Below the pieces are notes generated by a model. The model ran no database searches. It was given only the letters and a program-made list of their open reading frames with translations, and was not told where the DNA came from. From Aureimonas jatrophae (GTDB taxonomy: Bacteria > Pseudomonadota > Alphaproteobacteria > Rhizobiales > Rhizobiaceae): a stretch of DNA of 64,000 bases. A program made the translations under genes and the position numbers. The DNA lies in NCBI RefSeq assembly GCF_900104035.1, contig NZ_FNIT01000004.1, forward strand, positions 248,001 to 312,000, given 5' to 3'. This document shows, in pieces, positions 19,301 through 28,557 of the stretch; within the stretch, counting starts at the first letter, position 1; the number at the start of each line of letters is the position of its first letter.

Positions 19301-21549
19301 TGGCGAGCGAGGCCGGCCCGGAGCCCGTCCGCATCCTGTTCGTCTTCGCCTGGCTGGTGGTGGGCGGCGAGGAGACCGAGGTGCGCCATCTGGCGCACCA
19401 TCTCGATCCCCGGCGCTATCGCATCGACGTCGTCGCGTGCTTTCGCAAGGAAGGCATGCCCGAGCAGACCCACCAGCAGCTGGAAGCCTTGGGCGTATCG
19501 GTCGACCGCACGCCCTACACGCTCTCCTTCGAGGACACGATTAGCTATCTCGCGGGCAAGCTCGCGGGCTACGACCTCGTGGTCTCCTGCCAGAACGTCG
19601 CCGACATCTACCCCGCGCTGGAGCGGCTGCACCTGCGCCCGCCCCTGATCGAGCACGGCGGGCTCGTGTCCGAAGCGCTCGGCGGCCCCAAGCACTTCAC
19701 CAGCCGCTATGTCGGCGTCTGCCGCTCGATCCGGGATGCCGCCGCCTCGCGCATGCCGGGCCGCGAGACCTGCGCGCTGGAGATCCCGTCGACGGTCGAC
19801 CTCGCGCCCTTCGATCCGGCCGCGCGCGAGCCCACGCGCCGGGCGCTGGGCCTCTCGCCCGAGACGCCGGTGATCGGCTGGCTCGGCCGGCTCGACCCCA
19901 AGAAGCGCGTCGAGGACTTCCTGGAGGCCGCCGCCCTCGTCCGACGCACGCGCCCCGACGCGCGCTTCCTGGTGATCGGCGGTCCCGACGCCTTTCTGCC
20001 CGATTACGCGCAGGCGCTCTACGAGCGCGCCCGCGCGCTCGGGCTCGGTGACGCCGTGCGCTTCCTCGGCGACCGGGCCGACGTGCCCGAGCTTTTGGCC
20101 GCGCTCGACGTCTTCGTCTGGCTGTCGCGCGGCGAGGGGATGCCGCATGTGATCGCGGAAGCGGGCGCGGCGCGCCTGGCCGTGATCGCCACCGCCGACA
20201 ACGGTACGACCGAGCAGATCCAGGACGGCGTCAGCGGCGTCTTCGTGCCGCACGAGGACCCGCCCGCCGTCGCCCGGGCGATGCTGGCTCTGATCGACGA
20301 CCCCGCACGCCGAAGGAACCTCGGTGCCGCGCTCCGGGCCAAGGTCGAGCGCGACTACGCCGTGCCGGTCGTGGTGGCGCAGTGGGAAGCGCTGATCGAG
20401 GAGGTTCTGCGCGAGACCCGGCCCGCGCCGCACCGGCCGCAGCTCTTCCGCTCGTTCCACCAGGGGGGCTTCGAATCCTCCTCGCACCGCCGCGTGCACG
20501 ACCGGCGCCGCGTCGACATGATCGCGGCGAGCTACCACGACCGCTTCGCGCGCGAGGACTACGCCGCGCTCCAAGGCCACGGTATCCGCACCGTGCGCGA
20601 CGGCCTGCGCTGGCACCTCATCGAGCCCGAGCCCGGCCGCTCTGATTGGAGCAGCCTCCAGGCGCAGCTCCGGGCGGCGAAGGAAACCGGCACGCAGGTC
20701 GTCTGGGACATCCTTCACTACGGCTGGCCGGACGATATCGACATCTGGCGCCCCGAATTCGTGGAGCGCTTCACGCGCTTTGCCGCGCAAGCCGCGCGCG
20801 TGATCGGGGCCGAGACCGAGGGCGTGCCCTTCTACGCCCCGGTCAACGAGATTTCCTTCTTTGCCTGGGGCGGGGGCGACGCCGGCTACCTCAACCCCTT
20901 CGCGCACGGACGCGCGCACGAGCTCAAGGTGCAGCTCTCGCGCGCCGCGATTTCAGCGATGGAGGCGATCTGGCGCATCGATCCGCGCGCGCGCTTCGTG
21001 CATGCCGATCCCGTCATCAACGTCATCACCGATCCCTCGCGCCCGCACGAGGCGGCCCATGCCGAGGGGCACCGGCAGGCGCAGTTCCAGGCCTGGGACA
21101 TGCTGGCGGGCCGCGCTTGGCCGCAGATCGGCGGGCACGAGGCGCTGCTCGATATCGTCGGGGTCAACTACTACTTCAACAACCAGTGGATCCACGGCGG
21201 CCCGCCGATCGACATCGGCCATCCCCTCTACAAGCCGTTCCGCGACCTCCTGACGGAAACCTTCGCCCGCTACGGCCGTCCGATCTTCGTCGCCGAAACG
21301 GGCATCGAGGGCGACCGGCGCGCGGAGTGGCTCGCCTATGTCGAGGGCGAGGTGCGCGCCGCCATGCGCCGGGGCGTGCCGGTCGAGGGCCTGTGCCTCT
21401 ACCCCGTTCTCGACCATCCCGGCTGGGACGACGAGCGCTATTGTCCGAACGGGCTGCTGCGCTTCTCGGCCGATGCTCGCGAACGGATCGCCGATCCCGC
21501 GCTCGCCGCCGAGCTGAAGCGTCAGCGCGCGATGGAGTTCGGGGCCTGA
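19300..21549 (+). CDS. Fusion protein: GT4 glycosyltransferase and clan-A glycoside hydrolase-like domain
   Basis: A 749-residue protein. Residues 1-375 are a GT4 glycosyltransferase (VVGGEETEVRHLAHHL; GWLGRLDPKKRVEDFLEAA; SRGEGMPHVIAEAG). Residues about 383-745 are a TIM-barrel domain resembling GH1 and other clan GH-A enzymes. It keeps both carboxylates in the expected places: E517 in PVNEISFF (acid/base) and E666 in VAETGIEG (nucleophile). The ATG at 19300 overlaps the previous stop by one base. The barrel is paralogous to the next gene. No signal peptide is visible, so the hydrolase-like domain would act in the cytoplasm, perhaps in transglycosylation or trimming; this is speculation. Confidence 0.78.
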   Translation: MASEAGPEPVRILFVFAWLVVGGEETEVRHLAHHLDPRRYRIDVVACFRKEGMPEQTHQQLEALGVSVDRTPYTLSFEDTISYLAGKLAGYDLVVSCQNVADIYPALERLHLRPPLIEHGGLVSEALGGPKHFTSRYVGVCRSIRDAAASRMPGRETCALEIPSTVDLAPFDPAAREPTRRALGLSPETPVIGWLGRLDPKKRVEDFLEAAALVRRTRPDARFLVIGGPDAFLPDYAQALYERARALGLGDAVRFLGDRADVPELLAALDVFVWLSRGEGMPHVIAEAGAARLAVIATADNGTTEQIQDGVSGVFVPHEDPPAVARAMLALIDDPARRRNLGAALRAKVERDYAVPVVVAQWEALIEEVLRETRPAPHRPQLFRSFHQGGFESSSHRRVHDRRRVDMIAASYHDRFAREDYAALQGHGIRTVRDGLRWHLIEPEPGRSDWSSLQAQLRAAKETGTQVVWDILHYGWPDDIDIWRPEFVERFTRFAAQAARVIGAETEGVPFYAPVNEISFFAWGGGDAGYLNPFAHGRAHELKVQLSRAAISAMEAIWRIDPRARFVHADPVINVITDPSRPHEAAHAEGHRQAQFQAWDMLAGRAWPQIGGHEALLDIVGVNYYFNNQWIHGGPPIDIGHPLYKPFRDLLTETFARYGRPIFVAETGIEGDRRAEWLAYVEGEVRAAMRRGVPVEGLCLYPVLDHPGWDDERYCPNGLLRFSADARERIADPALAAELKRQRAMEFGA

Positions 21550-21566
21550 CGGGCGCTGCCTCGCCG

Positions 21567-22433
21567 GTGTTTCGATCCTTTCTCCAGGCGGGTTTCGAGT
21601 GCGGCCGCCTGGAATGGCAGGGAAACTTCTGCCTTCTCACCGGTACGCACCACCTGCCCGAAGCGCGCATGGCGGCGCATTACGCCATCCTCCGGGCGCA
21701 CGGAATCCGCACCGCGCGCGACGGCCTGCCGCCCTGGCTGCCGATCGAGCCGCGCCTCCGGGTCGCGCGCGAGGCGGACATGGAGGTGATCTGGGACCTC
21801 AACCACTACTGGCGCCATGCCGACCCCGAGGGTTACGCGCGGCGGGTGGCCGAGGCGGTTCTCGCGGTCGCGCCGGCCGAGACCTTCTGGTGCTGCTTCA
21901 ACGAGACGAGCTTCCATCCGCGCATGGTGCCCGGCGAAAGCACCGCCTTCGTGGTCGAGCAGGCGCGCCGTATCCTCGCGATCCTTCGCGAGCGGCTGCC
22001 CCGCCTGCGTCTCGTCACCTCCGAGCCCGCGCACCGGCCGCACGAGATCGGCGCCCATGCCTTGGCCGACACGGCCGACGTCGTCGGCATCAACGTCTAC
22101 CCGCACGACCTGCGGCGCAGCATCGCCCGCTCGCTGCGCGACGTTGCCGCGCGCTACGGCAAGCCGGTGATGATCGCCGAGACCGGCCTCCACAAGGGCC
22201 ACCCCCGCCGCTGGCGCGGGATCGACGACAAGGGCGACTGGCTGCGCCACGTCCTCGCCGAGGTGGAGCGCTCGCGCGCGCCCGTCGCAGGCGTCTGCCT
22301 CTACCCGATCGTCGACTCGCCGGCCTGGAACGCGCCGCACCGGCACCGCTGGGACCACGGGCTCATCCACGCGGACCTGACGCTCGACCCGAGCCTGTCG
22401 GCCGCCCTTCTGGAGCGCCGGGCGGCGCCGTGA
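21567..22433 (+). CDS. Stand-alone clan-A glycoside hydrolase-like protein
   Basis: A 288-residue protein homologous to the C-terminal barrel of the preceding fusion: both begin FRSF-x-QGGFE/QAGFE and share HGIRT-x-RDGL. The candidate catalytic glutamates are E113 (CFNETSF) and E205 (IAETGLHKG). It is shorter than typical GH1 enzymes (about 450 residues), so it is a minimal barrel. I chose the GTG at 21567, 18 bases after the previous stop. It is the last plus-strand gene of the glycan cluster and converges with the GHL6-like gene. The substrate is unknown. Confidence 0.7.
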   Translation: MFRSFLQAGFECGRLEWQGNFCLLTGTHHLPEARMAAHYAILRAHGIRTARDGLPPWLPIEPRLRVAREADMEVIWDLNHYWRHADPEGYARRVAEAVLAVAPAETFWCCFNETSFHPRMVPGESTAFVVEQARRILAILRERLPRLRLVTSEPAHRPHEIGAHALADTADVVGINVYPHDLRRSIARSLRDVAARYGKPVMIAETGLHKGHPRRWRGIDDKGDWLRHVLAEVERSRAPVAGVCLYPIVDSPAWNAPHRHRWDHGLIHADLTLDPSLSAALLERRAAP

Positions 22434-22493
22434 CCGGGCGCGGGCGCCCATCCGCCCTGTTGCGGCGCCGCCGGGCTCGTCGGCGCCCGTTCG

Positions 22494-24680
22494 TCAATCG
22501 ATCACGACGACCTCGTGGTCGCGCACCGCCGGCACCTCGAAGGTCAGCTGGTCGCCGGAGCGCTCGACCTCGACCCGTGCCCCAGCGACGCGCAGGTCGG
22601 CCGGGCCGGATGCGCCGGCCGGAAGCCCGCGCAGCGCGACGCGGATCGGGCCGATCGCGACGAGCTCGCTCTGACGTCCCGGCACCCTGGCGGTGACGAG
22701 CCGGTTGTTGAGATGCAGGATCCAGCGCTCGCCCTGCCGGAAGAGCGAGGGGGTGACGAAGCCCTGCGCGCCCGCAAGTTCCACGCTCGCGCGGCCGTCC
22801 AGGCACCAGCGCACCGCGTTGGCGAGCAGTCGGGCGTGGTCGGGCGCGCCGTCGCGGGCCAGGCACCGGTCGAGATCGGCGGCGAACCAGACCAGACGGG
22901 CCGCCCCGGCCTCGCGCGCGGTGATCGCCGGAAGCTCGGTGCGCGGCCGGCGCATCCACGACGTTTCCGGCGGAAAGATCGGGAAGTCCGGTACGAAGGT
23001 CGCCAGCACCTGCGTCCCCTCGCCCGCCTCGATCTCGGGCAGGACGCCGCCGAAGGGAAGCGTATCGGCCGCCTCGAACCCGTCGAGGACCGGATGGCGG
23101 GTGCCGTCCGGTGCGGGCGCGGTCGCATCGCGCGGGCCATCAACGCCGGCGCGCAGTTCGGGCGCAAGCCGCAGGTAGGTGTGCCGCTCGCTGTCCTCGA
23201 TGCTCTCGCTGATGGGTCCCGTTCCGCCGTGGCTCGCTGTTCCTCGCCGGCGGATGCCGAACAAGGCGCCGAGCGCGAAGTCGGCGCGCGCATCCCCCTC
23301 GGCCGTGAGCCCGCTCGTCTCGCCGGTCGCGATCACCGATCCGCCGTCGGCTGCGAAGCGTTCGACCGCCGCCACCTGCCGGTCCGACAGGACGCCGAGA
23401 TTGGGCAGGAGAAGCACGCGGAACCGCCCCGCCGCCGCCTCGACGTCCTCGGCATGGACGGGCAGCCAGGCGAGCCCGGCCCGATGGAGCGCCTCCGCCG
23501 CGCCGCGATAGGGATCGAGCGTCCGCTCCTCGGCCTCGGCTCCCCCGTGGAGATCGTGGTTCTCCTGCGACCAGACCACGCCGACATCGGCGACCGGCTG
23601 CCGGTCGACCAGATAGCGTTCGTTCTCGGCATGCCAGCGGAAGATCGGCGCGGCGGTTTGGTACTGACGACGGTCCTCGTGCAGCGCGCCGATGTGGTGC
23701 CACCAGGGCTGGATGCCGCCGGCGAACCCGGCCGACGACCAAAGGCGCACCTCGGCCTCCGGCATCGAGGACAGGCGGAAGGCCGGCTGGCCGAGCTGGT
23801 ATTGCGGCGTCGACTCGGGGATCAGGACGTCCCAGCCCGCGAGCTCGTGGAGGCGCCGTCCCGCCTCGGTATTCTGCTCGAAACCGTCAACGGCGCTGCG
23901 TCGCTGGTGGTCGAGCATCACGATGCGCGAGCGCTGGAGAATGGCGCGCAGATCGATGAAGCGGGCGCCATTGTTGAGGACGTCGCCGCTGATCATGCCG
24001 TTCCAAAGACAGTGCTCGCCGCCGGCCTCGGTGGTGACCCGGTTGTTGTGCTCCCAGAGGCGCGTGCGGCAGCGGTAGTTCCACCTGATCCAGGCGCGAT
24101 AGGTCTCGCTCGCCGGATCGTGCCGCTCGGGCAGCGCGTGGCCGGTCTCGGCGTCGAAGCCGTCGCGGCAGTTTTGGCAGTGGCAGATGTGCCGGCGCGG
24201 GAGGCCGGCCCAGCTGTTGTCGGCAAAGCCGTCGGGCGACGAGCGCTCGACGATCTCGCGCATCACGGCCGGCAGGTGGTCGCGGTAGTAGCCCGAGTTG
24301 ATGCAGGTGACGTACTTGTCACCCTGCCGGTAGGGCTCGCTCGCCGCATCGCGGCAGATCCAGTCGGGATGGGCCTCGAAGAGGTCGGCCGCCACGCGGT
24401 TGGAGTCCATGCGCGCGACCACGGCGAGACCCTCCTCGCGGGCGGCCCGCACGATCTCGCCGTAGAGGTCGCGGGCACCCAGGCGCTCGGCGCGGTGATG
24501 GTGGGGAACGGCGGACGGGTAGTAGGCGACGATCCCGCCCGCGTTCACGATCGCGCCCTGGACACGCGTCCGGCGCCAGTGATTCCTCCACCACTCGGCG
24601 TCGTAGCGCTCCGGGTCGATCTCCACGAGGTTGGTCTGACCCCAGCGCAGGGTCCGTCGGTACCAGGGTCGGTTGTCCAT
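22494..24680 (-). CDS. Putative glycoside hydrolase (GHL6-like barrel with beta-galactosidase-type trimerisation domain)
   Basis: The 728-residue protein begins WYRRTLRWGQTNLVEIDPERYD, as in the hypothetical glycosyl hydrolase 6 group, with a TIM-barrel core (GIVAYYPSAVPHHHRAERLG; DGFADNSWAG followed by CHCQNCRDGF). A GH42-like trimerisation or amidotransferase-like domain follows around 390-600 (RVLLLPNLGVLSDRQVAAVERF; GGSVIATGETSG), and a small beta domain closes it. There is no signal peptide. It lies 128 bases downstream of the Dpp-type ATPase gene on the same strand and may be cotranscribed. Catalytic residues cannot be assigned with certainty. Confidence 0.65.
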   Translation of the reverse strand: MDNRPWYRRTLRWGQTNLVEIDPERYDAEWWRNHWRRTRVQGAIVNAGGIVAYYPSAVPHHHRAERLGARDLYGEIVRAAREEGLAVVARMDSNRVAADLFEAHPDWICRDAASEPYRQGDKYVTCINSGYYRDHLPAVMREIVERSSPDGFADNSWAGLPRRHICHCQNCRDGFDAETGHALPERHDPASETYRAWIRWNYRCRTRLWEHNNRVTTEAGGEHCLWNGMISGDVLNNGARFIDLRAILQRSRIVMLDHQRRSAVDGFEQNTEAGRRLHELAGWDVLIPESTPQYQLGQPAFRLSSMPEAEVRLWSSAGFAGGIQPWWHHIGALHEDRRQYQTAAPIFRWHAENERYLVDRQPVADVGVVWSQENHDLHGGAEAEERTLDPYRGAAEALHRAGLAWLPVHAEDVEAAAGRFRVLLLPNLGVLSDRQVAAVERFAADGGSVIATGETSGLTAEGDARADFALGALFGIRRRGTASHGGTGPISESIEDSERHTYLRLAPELRAGVDGPRDATAPAPDGTRHPVLDGFEAADTLPFGGVLPEIEAGEGTQVLATFVPDFPIFPPETSWMRRPRTELPAITAREAGAARLVWFAADLDRCLARDGAPDHARLLANAVRWCLDGRASVELAGAQGFVTPSLFRQGERWILHLNNRLVTARVPGRQSELVAIGPIRVALRGLPAGASGPADLRVAGARVEVERSGDQLTFEVPAVRDHEVVVID

Positions 24681-24808
24681 GGGTGGGGTGTCCTTCCTCG
24701 CTGCGGCGATCGCAGGCCGCCCCGTCTAGGCGTGCCTCGTTGTTCGCGGCCCGCATCCGGTCCGCGGCATGGGTCGGTTCGGAGCGCCGACGGGCCGGCG
24801 CTGGGGTG

Positions 24809-26683
<1,875 letters not shown>

Positions 26684-26694
26684 GGCTCCCGCCC

Positions 26695-27588
26695 CTATCG
26701 TCCGGTGGAGGGGTCGAGCACGTCGCGCACCGCGTCCCCCAGGAGGTTGAAGGCGAGCACGACGCCGGTGATGGCGAGACCCGCGCCGACGATCGGCCAG
26801 GGCGAGCCGAACAGGTTGTTCAGCCCGTCGCGGATGATGTTGCCCCAGCTGGGGTTGGGCGGCTGCGTGCCGATGCCGAGGAAGCTGAGCGCCGCCTCGA
26901 GCCGGATCGCCGAGGCGACCCAGAGCGTCATCAGGGCGATGATCGGCGCGGTGATGTTGGGCAGGACGTGGCGCACGAGGATGACCGGCGTCGAGACGCC
27001 CATGGAGATCGCGGCCTCGACATACGGCTCCTGGCGCACGGCGAGCGTCTGGGCCCGTGCGACACGCGCAAAGCCGGGAATGAAGGCCACGGTGATCACG
27101 GCGATGATGTTCCAGAAGCCGCCGCCTAGCACCGCCGCGATCAGGATCGCGAGCAGAAGCTCGGGAAAGGCGAGCAGGAGATCGACGACGCGCGAGATCA
27201 GGCGATCGGCGAGCCCGCCGAAATAGCCCGCCGTGATGCCCAGCAGCGTTCCGAAGATCGCCGCAAGGAGCGGCGACAGGAGGCCGAAGATCAGCGAGTT
27301 GCGCGCGCCGTAGATCAAGCGGCTGAAGACGTCGCGGCCGAACTGGTCGGTGCCGAGCCAGTTGGCCGCGCTCGGCAGGCGGTTGATCTGGATGATGCTC
27401 TGGCGCAGCGGATCGTAGGGCGCGATCAGCGGCGCGAAGGCGGCCACCAGCACGAAGAGGACGACGAGCGCGAAGGCGAGCGTCGTCGACACGCGCCCGA
27501 AGAGGATGCGGCGCAGGACGCCGAGCAGTCCCGCCTGCGGGTCGGAAGGGATCAGGACGGGATGGTGATGATCGGTCGCAAGGGTCAT
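26695..27588 (-). CDS. ABC transporter permease (DppC/GsiD type)
   Basis: The 297-residue protein has the N-terminal OppC-type segment (LIAPYDPLRQ; WLGTDQFGRDVFSRLIYGAR) and the permease core with EAAISMGVSTPVILVRHVLPN as the ATPase-contact loop. It partners the DppB-type permease upstream (one base apart) and the double ATPase downstream (11 bases). Confidence 0.92.
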   Translation of the reverse strand: MTLATDHHHPVLIPSDPQAGLLGVLRRILFGRVSTTLAFALVVLFVLVAAFAPLIAPYDPLRQSIIQINRLPSAANWLGTDQFGRDVFSRLIYGARNSLIFGLLSPLLAAIFGTLLGITAGYFGGLADRLISRVVDLLLAFPELLLAILIAAVLGGGFWNIIAVITVAFIPGFARVARAQTLAVRQEPYVEAAISMGVSTPVILVRHVLPNITAPIIALMTLWVASAIRLEAALSFLGIGTQPPNPSWGNIIRDGLNNLFGSPWPIVGAGLAITGVVLAFNLLGDAVRDVLDPSTGR

Positions 27589-27589
27589 G

Positions 27590-28525
27590 TCAGCTCACCC
27601 GGACGCGTGGATCGATGAAGACGTAGACGAGGTCCATCAGGAGGTTGATCAGCACCACGAACAGCGCGAAGACCACGACCCCGCCCTGGATCACGGCGTA
27701 GTCGCGCTCCGCGATCGCGCTGATCAGCAGCTTGCCGATGCCGGGCCGGTTGAACACGAGTTCGATCGCGACCGAGCCCGAGAGGGTGGCAAGCGTCGAC
27801 AGACCGAGGCCGGTCGCGATCGGCAGCAGCGCGTTGCGCAGGCCATGGCGGTAGATCACGCGGTTCTCGCGCGCGCCCTTGGCCCGCGCGGTGCGCACGT
27901 AGTCCCGCGACAGGACTTCGAGCAGCGAGCCGCGCGTCAGGCGGCCGATAAAGGCGGCCTTCACCATGGCGAGCGTGACCGCGGGCAGGACGAGGTGATG
28001 CAGGCGGTCGAGGAACCCCTCGCCGCCGCCGTTGATCGGGAACCAGCCGAGGTTCAGCGAGAAGGCGATCAGGAGCAGCGCGCCGAGATAGAAGTCGGGC
28101 ACGGCGTAGCCGATCAGCGAGAAGCCGCGCACGCCGCTATCGGGCCAGCGGTCGCGATGGGTGGCGGCAAGGACCCCGAGCGGGATGCCGACCACCGTCC
28201 CGAGCAGCATCGCCGCGACCGTCAGCTCGATCGTGTAGGGCAGGTTGTAGAGGATGAGGTCGAGAACCGGCCGGTTGTTCAGGAGCGAGGAGCCGAAGTC
28301 GAGGGTGAGGACGCCCCACACGAAGGTGATGAACTGCATCCACAGCGGCTCGTTCAGGCCCATGCGCTCGCGGAAGCTGGCGAGCTGTTCGGGGGTGGCC
28401 AGTTCGCCGAGCGCGGCGATCGCCGGATCGCCCGGCAGGATGCGCATGGCGAGGAAGACCAGCGCCAGGACGAGAAGAACCGTCGGAATCGCGTCGAGCA
28501 GTCGCGTCAGGATGTATCGCGTCAT
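27590..28525 (-). CDS. ABC transporter permease (DppB/GsiC type)
   Basis: A 311-residue permease starting MTRYILTRLLDAIPTVLLVL, the canonical first helix of DppB proteins, with FGSSLLNNRPV and the EAA-type loop YVRTARAKGARENRVIYRHGLRNAL. It lies 32 bases after the 859-residue hydrolase-like gene, continuing the same operon. Confidence 0.93.
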   Translation of the reverse strand: MTRYILTRLLDAIPTVLLVLALVFLAMRILPGDPAIAALGELATPEQLASFRERMGLNEPLWMQFITFVWGVLTLDFGSSLLNNRPVLDLILYNLPYTIELTVAAMLLGTVVGIPLGVLAATHRDRWPDSGVRGFSLIGYAVPDFYLGALLLIAFSLNLGWFPINGGGEGFLDRLHHLVLPAVTLAMVKAAFIGRLTRGSLLEVLSRDYVRTARAKGARENRVIYRHGLRNALLPIATGLGLSTLATLSGSVAIELVFNRPGIGKLLISAIAERDYAVIQGGVVVFALFVVLINLLMDLVYVFIDPRVRVS

Positions 28526-28557
28526 GGGTCGGGCGCCTCCCCGCGCCGTGCCGTGGT

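Noticed and set aside
22434-22493. GGCGCC-rich symmetry between the convergent barrel gene and the GHL6-like gene
   Set aside because: The palindromes are six bases of GC-only sequence, which is expected by chance here.
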